From contig JAFJTR010000024.1 in NCBI GenBank assembly GCA_022559985.1, positions 310,001 to 374,000 of the forward strand: DNA of 64,000 bases. Direction: 5' to 3'. Of this stretch, positions 21,054 to 32,951 are shown in pieces (the stretch's first letter is position 1; each line of letters begins with the position of its first letter). The notes beneath the pieces are model-generated. The model made no database searches. It saw nothing but the letters and a program-made list of their open reading frames with translations, and was not told the DNA's origin. The position numbers and the translations under genes were made by a program. Source of the stretch: Parastagonospora avenae f. sp. tritici 18332-5. Taxonomy: Eukaryota; Ascomycota; Dothideomycetes; Pleosporales; Phaeosphaeriaceae.

Positions 21054-21890
21054 CTACTTCTCTCCCGCAGCTCCATTCTTCTCCTTCTTCGTCTTCTCCT
21101 TGAGCGCCTTCTTCCTCTCCTTCTCCCGCGCCTTGGCACTCTTCGGCTTCGTCAGCTTCTCTTTAATGACCCCCGCCCGCTCAAAGATGATCTGAACCGC
21201 GTTGACGACGTCCTGAAACTGCACGACCGGGCTGGTGTCAATCCCATCCCCAATCCTCAGCTGCACCGCCTCCTCCAGAATTTCCGCCGCAAGCCGCGCC
21301 TGCCCCTGCGTGAAGCTGCTCAAAACAGCAAGACCGCCCACGACACGCTCATCCCAGTACTTGTTCGCCGCCAGCTTGATTTTCGGCGGCTTTATGTTCT
21401 CGGGCAAGAAATGGTCGATGCTCGTTCTCCAGCGCCCTTCAACGAGGCCCTCACACTCCTTCGCATCCACACTCTGCTGTCCCACCATCTTGACATCGTC
21501 CTCTACCGCCCCCCACGCACGGGTAATTCTGAGCTTGTTCCTCATCCGTGGCTCCGCCTCATTCAGTCCCATGATATGTACGCATTTCTCGCGCTCACTC
21601 GCCCACTCCCACTCCTCGGCGTCTTGCCCATCGTACAGCGCGAATTCGGCAGGTGAGTCCGGTAACATGACTTCCTCGCGGGACGCGCCTACCAGCACGC
21701 GCTGATCGTTGTGCAGCGAGTCGAGCTTGGTGAGAGACTTGCCGTCGGTGGTGTATAGCGCCGCATACTGGATTTGCAGGGCGAGGCGGATGCCTTGAAG
21801 GATTTGGTCGTTGGATTGGAAGGGCGTGATGACGAAGTTGGAGATGGTGAGGTTGGTCGAGGGACAGTGGAGTTGGATTGTTTTACTCAT
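21054..21890 (-). CDS. uncharacterised protein with DCX/beta-grasp-like N-terminus
   Basis: Intronless, 278 aa, starting MSKTIQLHC. The first 70 residues resemble a doublecortin or ubiquitin-like beta-grasp domain: a KTIQLHC strand, then YAALYTTDGKSLTKL and LHNDQRVLVGAS, similar in spacing to the second half of DCX domains. The middle is mixed (EEWEWASEREKCVHIMG). The C-terminus has a helical module, LAVLSSFTQGQ ... FQDVVNAVQIIFERAGVI, and a strongly basic Lys/Arg/Ala tail. I know of no function for this family; the DCX comparison is inference. An in-frame upstream Met at 22016 exists but gives a less likely leader. It is the only intact member of three copies in the window. Confidence 0.75.
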   Translation of the reverse strand: MSKTIQLHCPSTNLTISNFVITPFQSNDQILQGIRLALQIQYAALYTTDGKSLTKLDSLHNDQRVLVGASREEVMLPDSPAEFALYDGQDAEEWEWASEREKCVHIMGLNEAEPRMRNKLRITRAWGAVEDDVKMVGQQSVDAKECEGLVEGRWRTSIDHFLPENIKPPKIKLAANKYWDERVVGGLAVLSSFTQGQARLAAEILEEAVQLRIGDGIDTSPVVQFQDVVNAVQIIFERAGVIKEKLTKPKSAKAREKERKKALKEKTKKEKNGAAGEK

Positions 21891-23028
21891 TGTTGCTGTG
21901 GTTGAGCGTGTGAGTTGGTGAGTTGGGGAGTAAGAGAGGGAAGGAGCGGTGTGGATGTATGTTATGGGGAGGCGGAAGCATGCAGTTGCCCGTTGGGTGT
22001 AACCTAGTGTCGCCAAGGGACTTAGAATCTTTCACTTGTGATTCAATGGGTGGCGCTTTCCGACGGCAGGAATCATGCAACGCGATGACAAGTAATGGTG
22101 ACGTGAAAGTTGAATGAAACCTGTGGTTTTTGGGTTGTGTTTCGGCAATCACGCGAACCGCGGCTGAGACCTGGAGGATAACGAACCTTCGAGGAAGCTC
22201 CACAGCCATGGAAGTTGTGAAATGTATCAAGTCGCTCTGTCTATCCAAATGCAAAGACACCTCATTTTATACTCGAAGGGTGATTGTGAAGGACATGATG
22301 TAGTCCACAACATAATAAACACTTCTAGACAATGCTAATATGTATCTAGCGATTCTGGAATATGACCCATTCCAGCGGAAGTTACGAGGCCCATGATGCT
22401 GACGTCCACTCGAGTTCTTGTATCGTGGGTCATTCCATCAATCTTATCTTTCCCCTGGAAATATGTTCAATACCTTTGGTATATACCAACCGAGTCACAA
22501 AACATTCGAACATCACAGGTGCACATGGCAGGCGTTCACTTCGTGGTTGACTCTATGTTCGAGCAAATTTACGAGTGATGATGGGGTGTCATGTTTTTGT
22601 TCCGACGTTCGGATTGCAACTTCACCACGCTTCTTTTGCACCTTTCTGCAACACTTCCTTGTAGTTCCAGCTACTACTCCAGCAGCATACAGGTCACAGT
22701 TAATGTGTTATGTTAAGCCTCATACAGCAACCAGCTACGCTTCGACATCATGTTGCATGTGATAGGTAAGCATCAAATCCACTGAGCTCCTCCCGGTTCA
22801 TTCAAAGCTTCACTGACAGGAGTGCTTGAATGTCTCCTGGAGCAGCTCGAGATACCGCAGAATTTGGGACGTCGCACTGAGTTACTGCATATCGACTTCA
22901 GGCCAATCAATTCTGATGAGGAACTGGTAATGAAATGACTGTAACATCACAAGAGCGAGGTTCTATAAGCTCTTTACTTTGTAATTCTAAGCTATACAAG
23001 ACGATACGACGCGTGAGCCTAACAACTT
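21891..23028. other. intergenic spacer
   Basis: About 1.1 kb with only short overlapping ORFs. No gene, RNA or repeat recognised. Confidence 0.45.
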
Positions 23029-24964
23029 CTATGCCGCATTTCGCGGAGTGAACTGCAGCTGCAGAGGTGGTAGCGTCACGGTGAAGGTATCCAACATCTC
23101 ATTGTCAAAAGTAACCCCATCCTCGCCCGGCGCAAACGCAACGTCAAAGTTCTGCGCAATCATTGAAAGCGAAGTGCGCAAACTCAACTGAGCAAGATTC
23201 TTTCCCGGACAAGCATATGCACCTAAATCAATGTCAGCACGTATCCAAAAACGCCAAAGCACTTGGTATCTTACCCAGCGAGAACGGAAGGTAAGGCGCC
23301 TTATCCGTCCCCATCTCCTCCCTCCTCTCCCCAAACCTTTCCGGCACAAACTCATTCGCCTCAGGCCAATACCGCTCGTCCCTCTGAATATGCCAAATTG
23401 GCACCATGACATTAGTATTTCCCGGAATATACACGTCACCCACTTGAATACCCTTCGCTGGCGTTTCTCTCGCGCCGCCAGTCAGCAGCGCAGGTTTGAG
23501 CCGCAGCGTCTCGTTAATGAAGTCATCGATGTAAGACACGGATTTGACCTTTTCGTAGGACCAGTCAGAGTAGCCGCCGGGCATGGCGCGGTCGAGATGG
23601 GCTTGGAGTTTATTTTGCACGGATGAGTTTTTGGCGAGGTAGAAGAGGGCGGAGGCGAGTGTTGTTGCTGTTGTTTCGCTATGATCGCGTTAGTATTGGC
23701 TTTGGGTAGACGAGAGGAGGGACGTGACGTACCTTCCTGCAATGATGACGACGCGGGCGTCATCTTCGAGGGCAGCGGCGCTGGGAGAAGCGGAGACGTC
23801 GCGCTCCTTGACGGCTTTGAGGAGCCAAGAAACAATATCTTGGGGCATTTTCTCGCTGTCCCATGTCTTTTCCAGAATTAGTCAGGTATGTTACTTGAAG
23901 TCCATGTAGAAACGATGACCTACCTTGTGCTTTTCGCGAATCTGACCGGCGCAGAATGAAAAGAACTCGGAGTATCCCGCTGCTGCGCCAGGAATGGAAC
24001 CAAGGACGTTCAGCAACCAAGGTACAGTGCTCATTATACCAAGCATAGTCATGTGAGAGTGTACTCCCTTGATAGCCGAGTGCTCAACACCAGTGTTCAG
24101 GTTGTTGAAGTCCTTTCCGAAGCCGATTTCGCCCATGACATCGAAGCTGAAGAACATTGACCAAGCGGATACATCCATGGGCTTTCCTGCAGATTTTACG
24201 AGTTGAGATTTGAATAGATCTGCCTTTGACTTGATGCGAGGCTCATACGTGCTCAACGCTAGTTGTTATCAATGTTGTGTTATCACCGAGATTTCATGAA
24301 CATGAGCTACATACCTTTGATGGAAAAGCCTTTGTCCCATGCTCTACGACGTAGGCGGTGATCGTTGAAGTCACGAGTCATATGAATAGAGCACTTCTTC
24401 GGGTCATTGCCAGTTTGTCCGTACCAGGTCGACTTCACACATTCTGAGTTGGGTCCATAAAGCAGCGGGACGGCTTCCTTGCGGTTGATACTGATCTCTC
24501 TCGGCCCTGAAGTCACGTTAGGATTGCCAACACTTTCACTCATTGACTGTAAGTTGCTCACCTGTCCGAACGAAGTCACCATACCGCCCATGCAGATTCG
24601 CTAGCTCTTTGTAGAACTTAACGTCCTTGGCGGAAAGCGAAGCAGCGTAGAACTTCGAGAGCTTTGCGGGGAAAGGTCCTGGAAACTTCCTGCAGCGGTG
24701 AAATACCAATCTGTAGATAGCGATACTGGATAAAACCCCAGTGTTAAAGCCAGCAGCAAGCAGGAAAGCCGACGTAAATCCGAGTGCGTAGATTGAGAGC
24801 AGAAACGCCCCAGCATACGCAGCCATGAAATGGAACATGCAGAACTCGAATTCGATCGGGCGAATGGCAAGATGGAACAGTACCCCAAGCAGCACAGCTG
24901 ACCCTGCAGTAGGGATAGCATGGCCATGAGCCACGCCGTGAACAGCACCGAGAAGCGAATCCAT
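23029..24964 (-). CDS. cytochrome P450 monooxygenase with a three-helix N-terminal anchor
   Basis: Six exons on the minus strand (24964-24562, 24506-24315, 24258-23924, 23866-23733, 23678-23275, 23222-23029) give 553 aa; all joins keep phase. The first 85 residues form about three hydrophobic segments before the Pro-rich hinge CRKFPGPFPAKLS. The I-helix has AGSETTATT, the K-helix ETLRLKP, and the heme loop is FSLGAYACPGKN with Cys494 as the thiolate ligand. All key P450 positions are intact. It acts in the ER membrane with P450 reductase. By general look it belongs near fungal clans annotated as benzoate- or tryprostatin-hydroxylase-like, but the substrate is unknown. No biosynthetic backbone gene lies nearby. 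Confidence 0.9.
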
Positions 24965-25990
24965 GATGAATGAAAATGCACTCTGGCGGGCTTGCTTGAA
25001 GTACAGGGAGCAAAATGGACTCAAGAAAGAATCGAATGAACAACAGCCGATCTATATGGACGCCGTACCCTGGCACACGTGCTGCATGTATCGCTAACTG
25101 CAAAGCGTGGCTTTACCGCGGACACGGCGCGGCAGCCGTCCAATGTTCAGGCACCTTGTTTTGGGTGCTTGCATGCGCTACAGTCGCATCCTGACCTCCA
25201 TCACACACCGTCGGATTGGGTATGCTGTTGGGCGGGGGGCGTTACAGCTGGGGTAAAGCGTGGGTTTGCTTTTCCCAGCGCACTGGTCCAGCCGCTGTCG
25301 TTCTTTCACTCCGGCTAAAATGGTTGGCTGCGTCGCTACACACGAGCTTACGCCCCTGCCGTTGGCCCCACCGGCGGGAACGGGAAGCCATCCATGCCGC
25401 CTAGACATGTTTGCCATGAATTAGGCACGCCGTGAATGGTCGTTTCAGGCCCACGTTCTGCTCGCGTAGAATTGCTTCTGCTCGCGCAGATCGAAACCAG
25501 CCGCGTAACGTTCTGTACTGTCATCACAGTGCTTTATGTGACTTCCAGAGATCGACAGTGTATGATCGAGTGAAAGTGTATTAGCTCCCAAGATCTGTTG
25601 TGGATCTATCGCAAAAAATAGCCCGCGGAGGCCGTTAGTTGGTCTCAGAACACTCAAAAGACCAATACTTCGCCAGTATTCCAAGCGAATCCCTGCGTTC
25701 CTTGGACAATGATGCGTGCTACATGCTGATCATGGCTCAACGGCTTCTTGATGCCGCCGAAAGGGGTTGACAGTAATCCTACGCGGGTGGCACTGCCAAT
25801 GCAGATCAACACGCAGTGTCCCTGATTTGCTTTGGTGAGGAAGGAATCAAACCCAAGTGGTCGGTACCTGAAGCACGTGCTCAAGACAAATACTTGTAGA
25901 CTTGTGGCTGCATGTCTACGGCGGCAGCTCCTTGCGGTCTTTGTGCATGTCCAACATCGTCTGCTACAGATCAGTTCCGACTTTGCTCTG
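24965..25990. other. intergenic spacer between divergent P450 and Pth11-like genes
   Basis: About 1 kb, divergently flanked, so it should contain both promoters. No repeat or additional gene recognised. Confidence 0.45.
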
Positions 25991-27400
25991 ATGGGTTTGT
26001 CAACTCTACAGCCGCTGGCTTACGCCGTGGCCTATATCTCGTTCTTTTTTGGTATCACTTCTACTGCCCTCCGATTTTACAGCCGCCACTTCGTTCTCAA
26101 GACCGTGGGATGGGATGACTACATCGCCATTGGTATTCTGGTATGACTATACAGTGTACCACCACAGGCGCAGTCCAAACTAATAATTTTAGGTGCTTGT
26201 TCTCGGTCAGCAAGTGGTGCTGCACATGTTCATCTACTGGGGATGCGGACTGTGAGTGGACGATGTGTGGAGCAAGACTTGTTGAATTCGAGCTGACTCT
26301 GGCACTAGACATATGGATCAACTCAGTGGCGTCCAGGTACTCGAGATTCTCAAGGTGAGTGAGCTGCAGTGCGCCTCAGTCTGCATGAGCTGACGTGACA
26401 TGTAGTGGCTGTTCATTGAAGAGGTGGTGTATTATACAGTCCACTGGGCCATCAAAACAGCCTTTTTAGTCTTTTACCTGCGACTGTCACCGAACAAGAC
26501 ATTTCGCATGTTTGTCCATATCGGCGTGGCACTTAATGGTAGTATATGGCTGATCAACGTGTAAGTCACGGCATGCATGAATACAAGCCAGTCGCTAGAG
26601 AACTAACGAGAACGTAGATGTCTGGCGTGCTTCCAGTGCGTTCCATTCGATGAGATTCTTCACCCGGGAACACATCCCGATGCTGTGTGCATCAGCAAGC
26701 TCGTGTTGTTGATAGTTCCCTCTATCCTAGTAAGTGGCTCAGCTCTCTGCCGCGCGGTGAAATTCTAACGAGAACCCAGAACATCTTCGAAGACTTTTAC
26801 ATCCTCCTCCTTCCCATCTCCACGGTCTGGAACCTACAAATGTCAACACGCCGCAAAATCGCCGTGCTGAGCGTCATCGCTTTCGGCAGTAGTTCGGTCA
26901 TCATCGCATGCTTCCGCTTGATTCCTCTCTTCGAACTGAACTCTTCACCAGACACTTCCTGGGTGCTTGGCAAGATGGTGATTGTCGCTGCCCTCGAGAT
27001 CCAATTCGCCGTCATTGCTGTCAACCTGCCATCATTGAAGGCGTTGTGGATGCAGTATACCGGTGGCAGTACATCAGGATCAGGGCAAGGCAATTCCAAG
27101 CAGAAGGCATACAGACTGTCCTCCTTGGAGCGAAAAGGAGGAGGCAACTCTGGTACTCGATGGGGAACAGGAGGAAGGAGCAAGGGGTCGCGCGGAAGCA
27201 TAACGATGATTGAGCGAGGCATTACCAGCACGGAGTCGGAAGAAGAATTGTTTCGACAAGGCGGAACTTCGTTGCAATTGCCAATCCAGGGCAAGGGAGA
27301 CGAGGCTGGACGCATCAAAGTCACGAGGGAAGTGAATGTGAAGACTTCTGAAGATCAGAACAGCACTACCCCACCTCAGTACTTTCTTCGAGGCAACTGA
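25991..27400 (+). CDS. Pth11-like integral membrane protein (fungal rhodopsin domain)
   Basis: Six exons (25991-26140, 26193-26251, 26309-26354, 26406-26560, 26618-26729, 26780-27400) give 380 aa; every join keeps phase. About seven hydrophobic helices cover residues 1-280, with family landmarks YSRHFVLKTVGWDDYIAI, KTAFLVFYLRLSP, the Cys-rich loop CLACFQCVPF and EDFYILLLPISTVWNLQM. The hydrophilic C-tail is Gly/Ser/Arg-rich. This is the fungus-specific domain of Pth11-related receptors, thought to sense surface or chemical cues; for this member that role is inference. Sequence upstream of 25991 stays open for a while, but this ATG starts directly before the first helix. Confidence 0.88.
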
Positions 27401-29177
27401 GGTGTCTGATCGAGGAGCCATTGTTACAAACAGAAGAAGTTGAGTATCGATCGCGTAGGTAGTCGTTGTCTGTCTAGGGCAACTCTGATCTTCTGCTGCC
27501 AGCTGAAGGAGCGTACACTTGCGTACAACATCAATGCATATTTTTGTATCACCCAAGATGCTGTGGCACCCCGTCCATGCCGAGAAAAGAAAACTAATGT
27601 GAAGATCTTAGGAAATCTTGTTAGCCTGGACCATTCCTGTGTCGGGTGTCGAGAACGCTGCCCATCCATGGTCTCATCACTCCCATCCAGCCCGACTACA
27701 GGTTTCTTACCCCTCCTTCATTCCAGTCGATGCTAGGGTGTGCGTGAGCACGTTTCCAATAGCACCGACGAAGCTACCGTGGGCCAAGAAAATGATGACG
27801 AGGCTGGTTGCTTACCTCCCACCCTGCTCGCTTAGAATTCGCCCCCTCCAGAACCACATGCGTCTCCACCCCCACTGAAGCTCTCCGCAGGATTCAAGCC
27901 ACATCAACGAGCGTGTGGCGCGAAGGAGCCCTAATGACTCGCAGTCCCATCTTGAGCCGCACAGTTTACCGCCAATCCTTCCTACCAAGAGTCGCATTGA
28001 TCAGAAAGTGAGCCAGATCAGATTCGGAAGACACACCGAGTTGCTATTCGGACTGTCAACCGAAGGCGGATACAAGCGGACATTGAGACATTGGAGCGGT
28101 GCAAATCCTGGTACTGCAATACCAAGCAGAATAGTCTGGACGTCCTTGTTCCGCATCTTCAGGGAACAACCTTGAGAAGTGAGACCGTTGGCTAACGAGC
28201 ACCTCTTCCCGGACCCTCAAACACTCAAACCGGAGCTGTCTCCTCCATCCAATAATCGCAAACACGGCTCGGACCTCATACCAGATTCTCCCTCTCTTCA
28301 TAACCTTGTGTATCGATCGCGGGCGATCGGGAATAACAACCTTGTTCGGGAATGAAAAGGTATACGTACGCTTGACTCATTTCTTGGAAAAGACAATTCA
28401 AAGACACAACAAACAATGTTGATGCATCCATGCCAAGCGTCGTGATGGCGGAAGAGGTGTGGATCCATGCGGAGAACCTAATGCTTTGTGTAAGTTGCGG
28501 GCTTGCGGGCTTGCGGGTACGGAAGCGGAAGTATGTGGCCGAAGGTCAGAGCGCTGGCGACGGGAGTGGAGAAGCACATGAAAATAATGCATGAGATAAC
28601 TTCAAGGTTGTGGAGTACGAATAACATGGCGGATAGAGTAGGTTTCTCCTCATCACAAACCGTGATATGAGCTACAAATCTTACATAACTCAAAGCCGAT
28701 CGATCTCAGACGTGCAGATGCGATTTCGATCTTCGAGCCGCAGTGTGGGATTGCGGCACAGCGGCACAGTGTCGTCGGTCCCAGCCTTGGAAATCATTGG
28801 CAACGTCACTCGTAAAAACAGAGTTCCGAGTGCGATATTGCTAGCATTGAACAGAGAAGCGCGTCGAAATAGGTGTACGTGCGAGTGTTGCAGAGTGTGA
28901 GAGCGAAGTGATGCATTGAAAATCAGGAGAGAGGAACAGTGTCACTGGCGCGCATGTTCCCCGCTTCGGCCGGTGGCAGCTGCGCCAACACTGACATCAT
29001 GTTACAACAGAACCACGAGTGTAACATTTCCGATCCGTAGCATCCATCAAATGATCTTTTGCCGATTCTGCAGATCTAAGCCTTTGAGAGTTCTAGCCCA
29101 ATGATAATGTGCGATCACGTTGAGTGAGCATTGCAGCACAAAAAGATCCGCGGAACATATTCGGCTCGTCCACGAAC
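27401..29177. other. gene-free spacer
   Basis: About 1.8 kb. ORFs on both strands are short, overlapping and lack recognisable domains. Short local repeats occur (GCTTGCGG twice near 28498-28515; GCGGCACA twice near 28751-28766). Nothing else is supported. Confidence 0.45.
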
Positions 29178-30242
29178 ATGAACTCAAAGGAGGAACTCCC
29201 ACAGATTGCTAACCACCCGTCGATCGAGCCAGATAAGGAGAGAGATGCGTTCATTCGGCTAGATCCCAGCGGCTTCACAATCCGCCATCCACCGCCCCCG
29301 CATGAGCTCTCTACCTACATAACGCCCAACACCCAACTCTTCCGAACGATCCACATGGGCGCCGCCGTCGTCGATCCATCTCTTTACAAAATCGTTGTCG
29401 ATGGCCTAGTCTCTCGACCCTTCTCCATCACTCTAGAAGAGCTCAAACGCATGCCGCAAACAACCATAACCGCATTCCACGAATGCTACGGTAGTCCATT
29501 GAAATCACCCACCGAGGCATTATGGCGTATTGGGAACGTAAAGTGGACGGGTGTTAGACTGTCCTATCTTCTAGAACTAGCTGGCGTTTCGTTCTCCGCA
29601 TCCACAGAGGAGTCATTTGTATGGTCTGACGGTCTCGATCGCGGCTCTTTCGCTGGCGTGGAAGCAGATCGGTATCAGAAAGACCTGCCCTTGTTGAAAG
29701 CTCTATCTCCAGAAGTTCTCATCGCGTACGAGATTAACGGGGAGCCGTTGAGTAAAGAGCGCGGTGGGCCGGCGCGACTTGTGGTGCCTGGGTGGTTTGG
29801 CACGAATTCGACAAAATGGGTGTGTAGGTTGAGCGTGCGGAGGGAAAGGGCGCAGGGGCCGTATGTGACGACTTTTTACAATGAGGTAGACATGGCTGGG
29901 AAGACGACGCCGGTCTGGAACGTGCAAGTTAATTCGATGATTGTTCGGCCGAGGCCTGGGGAAGAGGTGGATGGTCCTGAAGTCGTTGTCTGCGGATGGG
30001 CGTGGAGTGACGATGGCGTGAAAAACGTGGAAGCCAGTAGCGACGGTGGTAAAATCTGGCAAGAAACAGTTCTGGAGAAGAGATTGGAGTATGGATGGCA
30101 ACGGTTTGAAACGTTGCTCAGCCTGCCATTTGGACGACAGAGCATTATCGCAAGAGCGACTTCGTTTGACGGCCAACAACAGCCACGCGCCGGCCATAGA
30201 AACCACATGCATCAAGTTGAAGTGGAGGTCAAGACTGGCTGA
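29178..30242 (+). CDS. sulfite-oxidase-type molybdopterin oxidoreductase
   Basis: Intronless, 354 aa from the first usable ATG. Residues 60-220 form the oxidoreductase molybdopterin-binding domain; Cys103 in FHECYGSPLKSP is at the expected molybdenum-ligand position, followed by RIGNVKWTGVRL, SDGLDRG and PARLVVPGWFG. Residues 240-350 are the Mo-co dimerisation domain (VCGWAWSDDGVKNVEASSDGGKIW). No heme b5 domain and no presequence are seen, so it differs from mitochondrial sulfite oxidase and fits the stand-alone fungal oxidase group, probably cytosolic. Function would depend on Moco; the natural substrate is unknown. The stop is 123 nt from the convergent FMN dehydrogenase. Confidence 0.88.
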   Translation: MNSKEELPQIANHPSIEPDKERDAFIRLDPSGFTIRHPPPPHELSTYITPNTQLFRTIHMGAAVVDPSLYKIVVDGLVSRPFSITLEELKRMPQTTITAFHECYGSPLKSPTEALWRIGNVKWTGVRLSYLLELAGVSFSASTEESFVWSDGLDRGSFAGVEADRYQKDLPLLKALSPEVLIAYEINGEPLSKERGGPARLVVPGWFGTNSTKWVCRLSVRRERAQGPYVTTFYNEVDMAGKTTPVWNVQVNSMIVRPRPGEEVDGPEVVVCGWAWSDDGVKNVEASSDGGKIWQETVLEKRLEYGWQRFETLLSLPFGRQSIIARATSFDGQQQPRAGHRNHMHQVEVEVKTG

Positions 30243-30365
30243 AAGATTCAAGACGTAATGAAATTGGTATATATGCCCCGGAAAATTTCAAACACCAAAA
30301 CCGACCATGCAAGAAAGGTAATATTTACAAGAAGCGAGTATCAGTCGTACTCAATGCGGCCATGT

Positions 30366-31526
30366 TTACGGGAACCACATGTTCACGCTCTTCCAGTTGA
30401 CGAACTGGGGGCCAATGGTCTTCAGGTTTCCAACACCAAGGTTGGCCGCGTCGTTTGTAAGCTCGTACTTCATCATCTTAACAGCCCTGGCGACACCCTC
30501 GGCGCCGTAGACGTTAGCGTACATGAAAGGACGACCGAGACCAACAGCGCGAACACCAAGTGCGAGCAACTTGAGCGCATCGACACCGTATCGGACACCG
30601 CCGTCAGCGTAAACTTCGACCTTCTTGAAGATCTCAGGGTCCTCGTTGTAGATCTCGAGTGCAATCTCGAGCGCAGAGGGAGCAGAGTCAAGCTGACGAC
30701 CACCGTGGTTGGAGATGAAGATAGCCTTGGCACCGTTCTCGATAGCGAGCTTCGCATCCTCGACGGTTTGGATACCCTTAGGAACGACGGGCAGTGTGGT
30801 CAGGCTCTGGAGCTCCTTGAAGAAGTCCCAAGTGAAGTAGGAGTAGCCACTGTTGGCGCTACCCCTTCCATCGCGAGCAGCGCGATGACGGACGCCATCT
30901 CCAGCAGAGTCAACCGTCAAGATGATGGCCTTTGCGCCGTTGGCTTCGATGTCCTTGAACAGCTTCGCAGTCGCGTTGATGCTTGGGTCATCGAGGTAGA
31001 CTTGCTGGAAAAGGACCTGGGAACCGTTGCCGGCACGTGCGGCGTAAATGTCGTCCCTCTTCTTATCGGAGTAGAGCGATGCCATGTATAGGATGTTACC
31101 TTCGGCAGCGCCCTTGACGAGTCCGAGTTCACCGTCGGGGTGGGCGTATCCAGCTCGGGCACATGGCGAGATAAAGAATGGTGCAGAGAAGTTGTATCCC
31201 AAGATGGTGGTTGGCAGTGACTCCTCAATTTTGGTGATGTCTACCAAGACACGAGGTCGCAGATGGAAGCGTGAGTATACTTCGAGATTGTTGCGGTATG
31301 ACCACTCGCCCGCAGCGCCATTACGGTAGTAGGTGTAGTTCACCCTGCTCATGTAATTGCGAGCAGCCCAGTCAAAGTCGGGTAGACCAGCGAGACGAGC
31401 CAGAGGAGGAAGAGTCTTGTTCGCAGCAAATCCGCCAAGCTGCTCGTCGATACCGGTGTCTGGTTCATTGAGGAACGGACGGGCTGCAAGAGCCACTGAA
31501 GCAAATGTGAGGGCGGTGAGACGCAT
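30366..31526 (-). CDS. secreted FMN-dependent alpha-hydroxy-acid dehydrogenase
   Basis: Intronless, 386 aa. Residues 1-15 (MRLTALTFASVALAA) are a good signal peptide. The TIM-barrel follows L-lactate dehydrogenase/glycolate oxidase logic: YYRNGAAGEWSYRNN, SRFHLRPRVLVDI, PFFISPCARAGYAHPDGE, the catalytic-His motif ISNHGGRQLD and the FMN-phosphate loop VYADGGVRYGVDALKLLALGVRAVGLGRP (split here as in the family). No cytochrome b5 domain is attached. Several N-x-S/T sites suit secretion. The likely reaction is oxidation of a 2-hydroxy acid with FMN, with oxygen or another acceptor; the substrate is unknown. An earlier in-frame Met at 31589 was rejected because it would bury the signal peptide. 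Confidence 0.88.
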   Translation of the reverse strand: MRLTALTFASVALAARPFLNEPDTGIDEQLGGFAANKTLPPLARLAGLPDFDWAARNYMSRVNYTYYRNGAAGEWSYRNNLEVYSRFHLRPRVLVDITKIEESLPTTILGYNFSAPFFISPCARAGYAHPDGELGLVKGAAEGNILYMASLYSDKKRDDIYAARAGNGSQVLFQQVYLDDPSINATAKLFKDIEANGAKAIILTVDSAGDGVRHRAARDGRGSANSGYSYFTWDFFKELQSLTTLPVVPKGIQTVEDAKLAIENGAKAIFISNHGGRQLDSAPSALEIALEIYNEDPEIFKKVEVYADGGVRYGVDALKLLALGVRAVGLGRPFMYANVYGAEGVARAVKMMKYELTNDAANLGVGNLKTIGPQFVNWKSVNMWFP

Positions 31527-32951
31527 GTTGAAGGAGTGGAAGGTCCGATTGATTTGGTGTAGGAAGTGAAGTGCCGGGCTTGAGATCAAGTGTATTCTGG
31601 GCGATCGCCTGGTATAAGAAGTATCTTGGTAGTAGATGCTAACCTGGATAGTCTACCTGCCATGTCGGTCCTTTCTGAGGAATAGAAGCCCCGGAAAAGT
31701 TTTGTTTCGCTTCACGTGGAGCACCTTCCCCTTCTAATAGCCCTGAATTGCTTAATCCGCTTTCAAAGACAGCCACAGTCATTTCCCTTGCGATCGCCAA
31801 GCGTACCAGGCACGTCGCGTGCGGATAAGTGGTTTGGTTTGTATTAATTTCACTGGGCACCACCTGATCTGGCCTTGCCCGCTCGCGGACAGATTGGACG
31901 TTTACGACGGGGCAAACGTCCGCACGGATGATGCGTTTGATTGATTGGTGTTTCGATTTGAGCAGGCGTTTTATCTGATGGGTTTGGACCGACGTAAAGC
32001 CGCATCGGACAAAAAAAACGTCATTTTCCGGCTCGCTGAGGCAATGATGGACGTCCCATGTACCCGGTCGGAAAACAAACTTGATCATATCGCAAGTGTT
32101 GACTCGTCACGACTTGACAAGTCGCATGCAACGTTGCTGTGCTGACCGCCCTGTGGTGTTGCGAGAGCTTTTGATTGCGAGGAGTGCCAGCTTCACAAGG
32201 GAGTGCTGCGCCTCTCGATATTGTATGGGTAATATTAGGCAGTGGGAAGCAGGTACACAGTCCCGAACTCCAATGGCCCAGGCCTGCTGAATTACGTGCG
32301 TAAATGTTCATACGCGCAGTTGTACCTGTTCAAAGCCAGCTGCGGAACATTTTCAATGCATGTGACCAATGGCCTTGCAGAATTAATGTGTGGACCGGGG
32401 TTTTTCTTCTGCACTATAGCCTCATATGACCCGGGATGAAGAGTGGAGTCGTCGTTCGGATGCCGGGCTTCCCAGGTGTGATCGAGAACATCGTAGCGTA
32501 ACTCGTGAGGCTCCATAGGAACCATGATGCGATAACGGACGCAGCGAAGCAACGAATCCTGAGTTGCTAACACGGCTACGGCCTGCGTAGCATCATGCAC
32601 ACGACGGAAACAGAGTGTCTGCGAGATTAGGTTTCAACGACATGGGGGTTGGTGATAAGATGGGTGGAGTGTCCACGGCACGCAACCGGGAAGCGGAAGG
32701 CGCCAGATCCTGTCAGCACCTTAACGTTAAGTTACCTAACCTCATCCTTGGCAACCGGGACCGCTGTTCGCCGCATTGTTGGAACCAACATCACAATTCT
32801 TCACACTGCACGCACGGAGACACGGCCTTTATCTGTTGCTTCATTATTCCTTGAATTAATGCTATCAAACTGACTGTGGGTATCTCGCACGAAATCAATA
32901 GCGCAACGCCGGCATGACAATACTAATGCGGGTAGCACATGTTGCCAGTAT
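31527..32951. other. intergenic spacer
   Basis: About 1.4 kb between the FMN dehydrogenase promoter and the 3' end of a Pth11-like gene. No gene or repeat recognised. Confidence 0.45.
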
